Source: Rheinheimera sp. (lineage in GTDB: Bacteria; Pseudomonadota; Gammaproteobacteria; Enterobacterales; Alteromonadaceae). From it: a stretch of DNA of 51,174 nucleotides. Location of the stretch: contig NZ_JAVBXS010000041.1 in the NCBI RefSeq assembly GCF_030824435.1, forward strand, positions 1 through 51,174, read 5' to 3'. Position 1 is the first letter of the stretch. The number at the start of each line of letters is the position of its first letter. Of this stretch, positions 44,892 to 51,174 are shown one piece after another. A program made the position numbers and the translations under genes. The notes under the pieces were generated by a model. That model was not told the DNA's origin, did not search any database, and worked only from the letters and a program-made list of their open reading frames with translations.

Positions 44892-45848
44892 ATGATTCAG
44901 AAAGAATATTATCAGTTGGATGAACTGAATAGCAGATTTCAGCTGACTAATGCCGATATTAAGTACTTCTTCGATAAATCTAAGCTGGTGCCGGTCTTTA
45001 ATTTGCCATTGAAGAGTTATGTAGTCGGGACTTTTGCTCAGAGTCGTTTTGTAGGGTACGGGGCTTGCCATTACAAAGGTTTGGTATCAATTTTGAACCA
45101 GAATTTTTTGGAGCTGTGGGACAATAGTAAAACCGAGGTTGAACGCGTAATTCTTCGGGATATGTCAGTAATCCAGAACTATACCGAAAACAGCCCTTTC
45201 CAAGCGGTATTACCAACGAATAGCATTTATGCATGGGAGCAGAAAGCACAGCCTGCACTCAGGGGCGATTGTTGCATGGCTATTTTTTTACCAGAAGAAA
45301 TCCAAAGCGCTTCACACTTCTTTAGTGGAAGATTCGCAGAGCTAGCTACTTCCACACATTTATCTGAGCCGGTGCGTAATCTTGCACAGCAAACAGCAGA
45401 GAAGTGTAAAACTGCCCCAGCTATTTCCCATAAAAAAATTACTCAGATATTTAAGCTAACTGACGTGTGTGTTTTGCATTCAGATTTGGTTCGTCTAGGT
45501 GTGATCAAGGAAACAAGCAATAGAGTTATTGTCACTAATGCAACCCAACAAGAAAAGCCCAGCATCAGTAATACTGCAAAATTTGCAAATCCTTTTCATA
45601 AGTTGATTGGTCAGATTTTGAGTGAACACAAAAATATTAAGACAAAAGGAGTGATTCGGATTTTATCTGAAGAGGTTAAAAAACAAGAAGATTCAAGAGA
45701 TTATGATCACGAAAATATTCTACTGGATGATGTTGACGGTGTGTTTATCTGGCGAGATTTTTCTGCCAGAAAAACTGAACGGCATTGCAGTATTAACAGT
45801 ATTAGAAACGTGATACGTGATGTGAAAGTTGCTATGCAGGGCAACTAG
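44892..45848 (+). CDS. Unknown island protein
   Basis: 318 residues, soluble, no recognised domain. The N-terminus (YYQLDELNSRFQLTNADIKYFFDKSKLVPVF) reads like a winged or MerR-type helix-turn-helix with a modified sequence-recognition region, seen in regulators of mobile elements. The C-terminus (NPFHKLIGQILSEHKNIKTKGVIRILSEEV) is helical. It starts ten bases after the integrase stop, so both may share a transcript. An attC-like sequence follows 16 bases after its stop. Confidence 0.6.
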   Translation: MIQKEYYQLDELNSRFQLTNADIKYFFDKSKLVPVFNLPLKSYVVGTFAQSRFVGYGACHYKGLVSILNQNFLELWDNSKTEVERVILRDMSVIQNYTENSPFQAVLPTNSIYAWEQKAQPALRGDCCMAIFLPEEIQSASHFFSGRFAELATSTHLSEPVRNLAQQTAEKCKTAPAISHKKITQIFKLTDVCVLHSDLVRLGVIKETSNRVIVTNATQQEKPSISNTAKFANPFHKLIGQILSEHKNIKTKGVIRILSEEVKKQEDSRDYDHENILLDDVDGVFIWRDFSARKTERHCSINSIRNVIRDVKVAMQGN

Positions 45849-45863
45849 TTCAAGCATTTTAAG

Positions 45864-45935
45864 GCGCAACTGAACTGAACTAGTACACCTGATCTGCGCG
45901 AAGCAAACGGAGCGGGGTTGGTCGCCTTGTTAGGC
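45864..45935. other. attC-like sequence
   Basis: On the minus strand the 72 bases begin GCCTAAC (RYYYAAC, perfect) followed by AAGGCG, and end in GTTGCGC (GTTRRRY with one mismatch); the middle contains CGCTCCGTTTGCTTCGCG. This is the layout of an integron cassette recombination site. Outer arms GCATTT/AAATGC and AAGGCG/CGCCTT add inverted symmetry. It begins 19 bases after the stop of the minus-strand gene at 45955. May be a decayed site. Confidence 0.35.
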
Positions 45936-45954
45936 GCGGCTCAAATGCACTAGC

Positions 45955-46509
45955 TCAGAATAGAGTACCCTGCTCGTTCTTGAGAAATCCAATCTTCTCT
46001 TTGAGGTTTAATTTTTTATCAGCTTGCTGGTAAGCATTTTCACTCATGTGAGAAACCAGACGCTCAAGGTCGGAAACCTCTTTAATTTTTAAGAATTCTT
46101 TTGCTTTGTTTATGTAAACCAAGGACATTTTCTTTCTTGTTAATAGTTCTATAGCGTTACTTAGCGTGCCAGTGCTTTTGGTATCCCATACCATAAGGCC
46201 ATAGTCGCAATCTTTGGCCATTTCAATGTCTTTTGCTGTGAAGAAAGCACGTGTCCCGGGTGTGGTGTTTGAATGGATTTTCTTTGTGATCCAGTGGCCT
46301 ATGTTATTTCTCGGCTTTTCGCCAGAGCAATAGACAACAACTGATTTTGTGTGTTTAGATTCCAAGTAAGCTTGAATTGAGCTGTCGACACCATCGGCAT
46401 CGCCCAATATTATTTGATATTTTGATTCTATTATATTGTTTATTCTTTCAAGAACATCAGGATCAAGATTCTTGATTTTCATCGAGCCGGATATGAAAAC
46501 TTTGTACAT
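45955..46509 (-). CDS. SLOG-like Rossmann nucleotide-binding protein
   Basis: 184 residues. The N-terminus (VFISGSM, then ILGDADGVDSSIQAYL at about 35-49) and the later DYGLMVWDTKSTGTLSNAIELL (about 102-122) form the two loop signatures of the SLOG/LOG/YspA-like Rossmann group, which bind nucleotides or nucleotide-derived signals. No membrane segment. Translation is coupled to the phosphoribosyltransferase gene by TAATG, with GGAGG just before. AT-rich relative to the chromosome. A role in nucleotide-based defence is an inference from family habits and location. Confidence 0.7.
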   Translation of the reverse strand: MYKVFISGSMKIKNLDPDVLERINNIIESKYQIILGDADGVDSSIQAYLESKHTKSVVVYCSGEKPRNNIGHWITKKIHSNTTPGTRAFFTAKDIEMAKDCDYGLMVWDTKSTGTLSNAIELLTRKKMSLVYINKAKEFLKIKEVSDLERLVSHMSENAYQQADKKLNLKEKIGFLKNEQGTLF

Positions 46510-47090
46510 TATAGCCTCCTCGTTACCGTTGCAACGTAAACGTCTCGGATTTTACTATAACTTCTGAGGACGTTGGTAGCCGCTTCAAGGGATGAACCGG
46601 TATCAAATAGATCGTCGATGATTAATACATCATGTTTCCCTTGTGATAGTACGTCATTTACGGTGAACGCTCCCATGAGAGTTGATACTTTCTCTTCTCT
46701 AGTTCCAATATCTTTCATAGCAGATGTTACTGTTGTTTTTACTAATAAATCTTCAACACAAGGGATGCCCATTAGTTTGGCTAGTTCCCTAGCTATTTCT
46801 GTTACTGGCTGGCGTAACCTTTGCTTTGATGCGGGCATAGGAATAATAAGCCCACATGACGAAAAGGCCGCACCCAGAGATTGATGCAACTGATTGGCGA
46901 TAATTGGTGCTTTGGAGAAGTCTGAACGATACTTAAGTTGGAAGAGGGCTTCGCCAATTTCTGGTCTAATAGTATCGAACTGCATGTGGCCTTGTTCATT
47001 GTAGCCAATCGGAGTGCTGCTTGTTGTGTGTTTATCAAGAGAGAATCCGCGCGTCCATACGCCAGATATTTCTTTAATTTTTACATCCAT
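46509..47090 (-). CDS. ComF-like phosphoribosyltransferase
   Basis: 193 residues. The PRPP loop is VLIIDDLFDTGSS (about 155-167) and the segment IPMPASKQRLRQPVTEIARELAK matches the ComF branch of type I phosphoribosyltransferases. The zinc finger typical of ComF N-termini is missing; instead there is a short strand-rich N-terminus. AGGAG precedes the ATG. It forms a two-gene operon with the SLOG-like protein, one-base overlap. It may make or salvage a nucleotide that its partner senses (inference). Confidence 0.8.
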   Translation of the reverse strand: MDVKIKEISGVWTRGFSLDKHTTSSTPIGYNEQGHMQFDTIRPEIGEALFQLKYRSDFSKAPIIANQLHQSLGAAFSSCGLIIPMPASKQRLRQPVTEIARELAKLMGIPCVEDLLVKTTVTSAMKDIGTREEKVSTLMGAFTVNDVLSQGKHDVLIIDDLFDTGSSLEAATNVLRSYSKIRDVYVATVTRRL

Positions 47091-47206
47091 ATGTATCTCC
47101 TCTCGTTGTTCACAAATACCTCAAAATATCTGATTTTTTCATTGAACTCAAAAATATATAAATTTTTAACCTGCATTTTTAAATATTCCCTTTTGGCTCG
47201 TTGTAA

Positions 47207-47326
47207 CGCTTAAATTAAGCGATAATCTAAATTTGTGTTACGGATAAGTTGCGATTGGCTGATGCTGGCAGAATTCAGAGCAACTAAATTGCATTAGAAA
47301 CTGCATTTTTGCACTAAAAACTGCAT
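47207..47326. repeat. Repeats in the regulatory gap before the AlpA-like gene
   Basis: The 292-base gap between divergent genes holds a perfect palindrome CGCTTAA-A-TTAAGCG (47207-47221) and direct repeats AAACTGCAT at 47298-47306 and 47318-47326, 20 bases apart, among further TGCA tetramers. Likely binding sites for the element's regulator. Confidence 0.45.
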
Positions 47327-47382
47327 ATGCAAAAACTCATACCTGAAGATGTCCTTGTTCATTAACGTGCAAGGAAATCAAC

Positions 47383-47622
47383 ATGAGTACATCAAACAAA
47401 AAAGTCCTATCCGAAATCGAAACTGCTGAATACATCAGCATGAGCCGTTCTTTCCTGCGTCAGTCACGGATGGAAGGCAACCGCGAGAACCGCACACCAG
47501 CACCGCCATTTATCAAAATTGGCCGGTCGGTACGCTACCTGAAAGATGATTTAGATCTGTGGTTAAGCAACTTGCAGAAGTTCAGTCACCTGAGCCAGTG
47601 CGGAGGTGCTTCGGTATGCTGA
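47383..47622 (+). CDS. AlpA-like helix-turn-helix regulator/excisionase
   Basis: 79 residues. The pattern of TAEYISMSRSFLRQSRMEG, PPFIKIGRSVRYLKDDLDLWL is the AlpA/HTH-17 winged-helix family common in P4-like satellites and islands, where it drives integrase expression or acts as excisionase. AAGGA precedes the ATG. Its stop overlaps the next start (ATGCTGA). It opens the replication operon. Confidence 0.85.
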   Translation: MSTSNKKVLSEIETAEYISMSRSFLRQSRMEGNRENRTPAPPFIKIGRSVRYLKDDLDLWLSNLQKFSHLSQCGGASVC

Positions 47623-47921
47623 TTACCCATCCAAAACTTTCGCCTAATGTGCAAACTTTGCTGGATTGGTTTGTGGCAGATGCCAGCCATGCGGTGGAGT
47701 GGTGTACGTCAGTTGGGCGCAGCATGGATAAGCTGGTGATTTTTGGTGAAGAGCCCATTAAGTCATTAAAACCAGCACTGAATACCCTTATTCAGTATGG
47801 TTTGCTCCAGCAAACTGAAGTGTTTAATACCGGCCTGCGCTGGACTCGGTTAACAGTTGCAGCAGGCACCAGCTTTCAGGTTTTAGCGGAGAGTGACGAT
47901 GACAACTCGCAAACCAACTGA
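47616..47921 (+). CDS. Small island protein of unknown function
   Basis: 101 residues from the ATG at 47616, nine bases after GGAGG; the frame is open from 47559. A helical N-terminus (LSPNVQTLLDWFVAD) precedes a winged-helix-like block (IKSLKPALNTLIQYGLLQQTEVFNTGLRWTRLTV). It overlaps both neighbours, the AlpA-like gene by 7 bases and the replication gene by 23, so it is probably part of the replication control unit. Confidence 0.65.
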   Translation: MLITHPKLSPNVQTLLDWFVADASHAVEWCTSVGRSMDKLVIFGEEPIKSLKPALNTLIQYGLLQQTEVFNTGLRWTRLTVAAGTSFQVLAESDDDNSQTN

Positions 47922-49827
47922 ACTTGAACGCTTGTTTCAGCAACTAGATGAAGTTGATTCTGCCTTTTACCTGTCGCTCCACTCAGATGATCGTAAGTTT
48001 CTGCGCGGTAAGTTGGAAGGCTTGCCCTTTGCCATTCAGAAAATTTTGTTTAACCACTACCGCTCAACGGCAAATATCGTTAAAGCGAATACTGAGCTTC
48101 GGTTAGTAACGGCTGAAATACACCGGATATTGCCGGTGATATTCCGTATTAATTTTGATATGTGCGAAAAGCAAAGGCATGATTTATCCGAAGAGAATTC
48201 GCGCCGAATGAGCCGGATTTTTTTGCGTGAACTCAATCAAGCCCGTTCGATGTTGTTGCCGGAGTTTCTGAAAATTTCCGAAATCGTTTCAGAAACTCAT
48301 TCAGAAAATGCACTCGTGGTTTCAGAATATCTCAACTCAGTTTCTGAAATCATTTCAGAAACCGTTCTGAAAAATTCCGAAATAGTTTTAGAAATTCCAG
48401 AAACAGTTTCTGAACCAGTTTCAGAGAATTTCCTGCAATTTCCAAAGGCATTTCAGAAACCCGTTAACGCGCAACTCCGCACTACTGCCGGAGATTCCGG
48501 AAATATTCCTGAAAAAAACTCCGTTAACGCACAAGTGCGGACGAAGGCGGAACAGTCCACATATTTTGCTTGCGCTGATTATATGAAACAGCTTGGATTA
48601 CAGCCGCCAAAACTCACACGCAAAACAGGCTTTGCCGGTTGTCTGAAACGGATGCAGGATGCGAAGTGGTGGTGCAGGCAATTGCGGCGAGTACAAAAAC
48701 GCAAAACCGAACAGGTAATGGCATTGCTTGGCAAAGTCAGTAAAAGGGCTGGCAAATATTGTAGTGATTTAACTTTGAAAAACCGCTTAGCGGAAAAGGC
48801 AGCTTCAGCTGATTACATGGAACGTACTTTTATCGTGAACCAAGATCAGCAGCGTTTTTCACTGAAAGAAGTTGCCGATAAAAACGTCTCAAACCCGACA
48901 ATCCGCAAAGGCGAGTTGATGACTCGCATGCGCGGCACTGAAGATATTGCCAAAGAGCTGGGGCATGTTGGCTCTTTTGTCACCTTAACTTGCCCGTCTA
49001 AATATCACTGCGCTTATGCCAGCACAGGCGACAGAAACCCAAATTGGAATGGTGCCACACCTTACCAAGCGCAGCAGTATTTAAACCGAGTTTGGGCAAG
49101 AATTAGAGCAGAACTGGCGCGACAAGAAATAGCTATTTACGGCCTTCGCGTTGCCGAACCCCAGCATGACGGCACACCACATTGGCATATGATGTTGTTT
49201 ATGGCACCCGAGCATTTAACAGCTTTTAGTGCTGTGGTGATGCAATACGCACTGGCTGAAGATGGCGATGAAAAAGGCGCACAGGAAAATCGCGTGAAGC
49301 TGGTGGATATTGACCCAACCAAGGGTTCTGCCACTGGTTATATTGCCAAATATATTTCTAAAAATATCGACGGCAAAGGCATAGATACTGACATAGACGG
49401 CGGTGATGCCAATGTTGCAGCGCAGCGGGTAGAAGCTTGGTCAAGCTGCTGGGGCATTCGCCAGTTTCAGCAAATTGGCGGTGTGCCTGTTACGCCTTGG
49501 CGTGAACTGCGCCGAGTAAAGGAAGGTACTGAACAGGACGAGCAGTTTGAAGCAGTGCGCGTTGCAGCAGATAAAGGCGATTGGAAAAGTTACGTGCAAC
49601 TGATGGGCGGCGTGTTCTGTAAGCGCAAAGACCTGTTAATCCGGCCTTATTACCATGTTGAAGCAGACCAACAAACCGGCCTGATTAAAACCAGCTGGTT
49701 TGATAACCTCATTGTGTTAAAGCTCAAAGGCGTTCTGTATGCAGGTCAGGCAATTATCACCCGCCTGCACCAATGGCGGCTGGAACAGGCCGTAGGCCGC
49801 TCTTCGCCTTTACTTGGAGTTCTGTAA
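47899..49827 (+). CDS. Replication endonuclease, phage P2 gpA type (HUH)
   Basis: About 642 residues from the ATG at 47899, seven bases after GGAG. The C-terminal half is a phage GPA domain: the metal-binding HUH motif PHWHMMLF in EPQHDGTPHWH (about 420-430) and two candidate nucleophile tyrosines in YIAKYISKN (about 480-484), the YxxxY arrangement of gpA. GSFVTLTCPSKYH is the preceding conserved strand. Such enzymes nick one strand to start rolling-circle replication. Residues about 120-190 are a repetitive SE-rich stretch whose DNA holds a dense palindrome array. Confidence 0.92.
   Translation: MTTRKPTELERLFQQLDEVDSAFYLSLHSDDRKFLRGKLEGLPFAIQKILFNHYRSTANIVKANTELRLVTAEIHRILPVIFRINFDMCEKQRHDLSEENSRRMSRIFLRELNQARSMLLPEFLKISEIVSETHSENALVVSEYLNSVSEIISETVLKNSEIVLEIPETVSEPVSENFLQFPKAFQKPVNAQLRTTAGDSGNIPEKNSVNAQVRTKAEQSTYFACADYMKQLGLQPPKLTRKTGFAGCLKRMQDAKWWCRQLRRVQKRKTEQVMALLGKVSKRAGKYCSDLTLKNRLAEKAASADYMERTFIVNQDQQRFSLKEVADKNVSNPTIRKGELMTRMRGTEDIAKELGHVGSFVTLTCPSKYHCAYASTGDRNPNWNGATPYQAQQYLNRVWARIRAELARQEIAIYGLRVAEPQHDGTPHWHMMLFMAPEHLTAFSAVVMQYALAEDGDEKGAQENRVKLVDIDPTKGSATGYIAKYISKNIDGKGIDTDIDGGDANVAAQRVEAWSSCWGIRQFQQIGGVPVTPWRELRRVKEGTEQDEQFEAVRVAADKGDWKSYVQLMGGVFCKRKDLLIRPYYHVEADQQTGLIKTSWFDNLIVLKLKGVLYAGQAIITRLHQWRLEQAVGRSSPLLGVL
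48265..48459. repeat. Array of 13 TTTCnGAAA palindromes inside the replication gene
   Basis: TTTCnGAAA with at most one mismatch starts at 48265, 48275, 48287, 48299, 48320, 48341, 48353, 48364, 48374, 48386, 48407, 48419 and 48451; six are exact. Spacings are 10-12, 21 or 32 bases, about one, two or three helical turns. Three copies are in a different reading register from the other ten. Candidate origin or binding array. Confidence 0.75.
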
Positions 49828-49840
49828 ATAACTGTACAGT

Positions 49841-51174
49841 TTATTTTGTGAATCCAATCAATTCTAATACTTGGGACATATTAAAAGCTAAGATAACCAG
49901 TATTATATGTATAGTTGCAATAATTCCAGACATAATTTCAAAGCTACGACGTGGAGAGCGAAGCAGTTTTCCAACCTTGTCAGTTAACTCAGTAACAGGA
50001 ATATGAGTATATTGTTCCGAGATCCACCCGTCCAAATTCTTTTTATTATCACTTAATACAAAGTAGCAATGAATCCTACGAATTAAGTAGGTGAAAATTA
50101 GATACACTCCCGCAGCTTTAAAGAAAAAATCAGCTTGCGTAGATAGTAAAATATCAGTTTGAATCATCGCTTTGGCAAAAGTACCTACTGTAAAAAGAAA
50201 TGCTATAGACAATACATCCTTAATGATTCCATCAATCATGGTGTTTGTTTTGTCTACGTAGCTATTTACTAACTGTTTCACATCAGAATATAGCTCACGT
50301 AGTTCTTTTCGGTAATCTTCATTTCTTTTTGAAACAACATACTTGTATTTGCTTTTTGCCTGTTCAAATGATGGGGATAATTTTGAACTTGCTATATTTA
50401 CAAAGTTGCATGAGTCAGTTAACTCAAGCGTTATGCGGTCAACGAGAAGTTGAATTCGAGTACTTGCATCATTCTCTTTGTAACACCAAATTACAGCATC
50501 TCGTATATCATTAAGCTCTTTCGAAAATATATTAAATTCAGAGTTAGGGACTAAAGAGCATTCAAGATGCTTGACTCCTTTGAGCTGAATTTTTTCTATT
50601 GAAAAAAAATGCTGCGAAAAGCAAGCAAGCAGTTGTTGAAGGTATGCAATACGAAATGGCAAGGCTGTGTCTGTATTAATTGCCCCCCAACTAATTTCAA
50701 AGCTATGTGGCGAAAGATATATATTTGTTTGGCTTACAACATTTATTTCTTTCCTTAGGCTTGCGGGGTCAGGTAATTCTGTTCCATTAAGCCAAAATTT
50801 TTCATCTGGCACGCCTTCCACAGGAACAACAGCCAACCGTGGACCACCAAACCCATTAGCTAAGCCGTTAATAATAATTTTAAGCGGTTTGATAGATAAA
50901 ATCTTACTTTCTAAAAATGGTGTTTTTAATCCTATAGCATCTAAATTTTCTAAGAATGCAGGTTCTGAAGTAAAAAATACAACATCAATATCATCCGATA
51001 TCTGATTGATAGAACGTAAGAAACTCTCTTTTCTGAAAGTTAACTGCCAAGTAAATCGAGAAAGACCAATGGAATCAGAGATAAAATCAGATATTTCAAT
51101 TTGTGTCTGATCGATTTCTAAACGAAATAAGCTATTTGCGCCATCGAAATTAAGGGCGGTAATTTTGGCTAACT
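49841..51174 (-). CDS. AT-rich membrane cargo protein (5' end beyond window)
   Basis: The minus frame is open from the window edge to the stop at 49841, 444 codons, so the start lies outside; an internal TTG at 50836 is not the start. The soluble N-terminal part has beta-rich character (RLEIDQTQIEISDFI). After a helical region (KYKYVVSKRNEDYRKELRELYSDVKQL) come two to four hydrophobic helices (IIKDVLSIAFLFTVGTF, FFKAAGVYLIFTYLI, IIATIHIILVILAF). No family recognised. It is markedly more AT-rich than the replication gene, so it is likely acquired cargo; the membrane end would fit an effector of a defence system, but that is only a guess. Confidence 0.6.
   Translation of the reverse strand, partial: LAKITALNFDGANSLFRLEIDQTQIEISDFISDSIGLSRFTWQLTFRKESFLRSINQISDDIDVVFFTSEPAFLENLDAIGLKTPFLESKILSIKPLKIIINGLANGFGGPRLAVVPVEGVPDEKFWLNGTELPDPASLRKEINVVSQTNIYLSPHSFEISWGAINTDTALPFRIAYLQQLLACFSQHFFSIEKIQLKGVKHLECSLVPNSEFNIFSKELNDIRDAVIWCYKENDASTRIQLLVDRITLELTDSCNFVNIASSKLSPSFEQAKSKYKYVVSKRNEDYRKELRELYSDVKQLVNSYVDKTNTMIDGIIKDVLSIAFLFTVGTFAKAMIQTDILLSTQADFFFKAAGVYLIFTYLIRRIHCYFVLSDNKKNLDGWISEQYTHIPVTELTDKVGKLLRSPRRSFEIMSGIIATIHIILVILAFNMSQVLELIGFTK

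Noticed and set aside
48265-48459. Array as a plain low-complexity coding repeat
   Set aside because: Three copies are out of register with the rest and spacings of 10, 11 and 32 are not codon multiples, so coding repetition alone does not account for it, though it accounts for part.

Overview
The window looks like the chromosome of a marine or freshwater gammaproteobacterium of the Rheinheimera/Alishewanella/Alteromonadales kind. This is an inference from the TonB-receptor style, the SusD-less sugar locus, a PEP-CTERM protein and the tRNA-Arg sequence; no rRNA or other marker gene is present. Most of the window is one large L-arabinose and arabinan utilisation locus, flanked on the left by part of a possible biosynthetic operon and on the right by the end of an integrated mobile element.

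Layout. (1) 1-5.5 kb: a plus-strand operon with the tail of an upstream gene, a class III aminotransferase, a polyketide-cyclase-like SRPBCC protein, two paralogous proteins of unknown function either side of a beta-propeller protein, and a PAP2 phosphatase. (2) 5.6-7.3 kb: an orphan ParB-like protein and a small unknown protein. (3) 7.5-40.4 kb: the arabinose locus. Central metabolism is tkt, tal, araB-araD-araA, a HAD phosphatase and a lipoprotein mutarotase. Extracellular and periplasmic breakdown is six GH43 enzymes and one GH127 beta-L-arabinofuranosidase, plus a PEP-CTERM protein. Uptake is a TonB-dependent receptor, a GPH-type MFS symporter and an SSS sodium symporter. A FadR-type GntR regulator is followed by a pentose dehydrogenase, a TauE-like exporter and an SMP-30 lactonase, which look like the first steps of an oxidative pentose route. 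(4) 40.4-42.8 kb: ordinary chromosomal genes (zinc-ribbon protein, SMP-motif mini-protein, unknown protein, diguanylate cyclase). (5) 42.9-43.5 kb: two tandem multi-hairpin repeats carrying tRNA 3'-end-like segments, a tRNA terminator and a 45-bp 3' half of tRNA-Arg(CCG). (6) 43.5-51.2 kb: the end of an island integrated in that tRNA, with a tyrosine integrase, an AlpA-like regulator, a P2 gpA-type replication endonuclease and AT-rich cargo.

How it works together. Arabinan would be cut outside or in the periplasm by the GH43/GH127 set, oligosaccharides enter by the TonB receptor, and monomers or short oligomers cross the inner membrane by the MFS and SSS transporters. AraA/AraB/AraD turn L-arabinose into xylulose 5-phosphate, and transketolase and transaldolase carry it into central metabolism. 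Ten sites resembling AATATTGTA-n-TACAATATT sit in front of nearly every transcription unit of the locus. They fit the FadR-subfamily operator pattern GTA-n-TAC, so the GntR protein encoded inside the locus is the natural candidate regulator.

Most unusual signals: the self-consistent operator regulon; the tRNA-tail tandem repeats (RtT-like); an array of 13 TTTCnGAAA palindromes inside the replication gene; and a two-gene ComF-like phosphoribosyltransferase plus SLOG-like operon in island cargo next to an attC-like sequence, a candidate nucleotide-based defence module.
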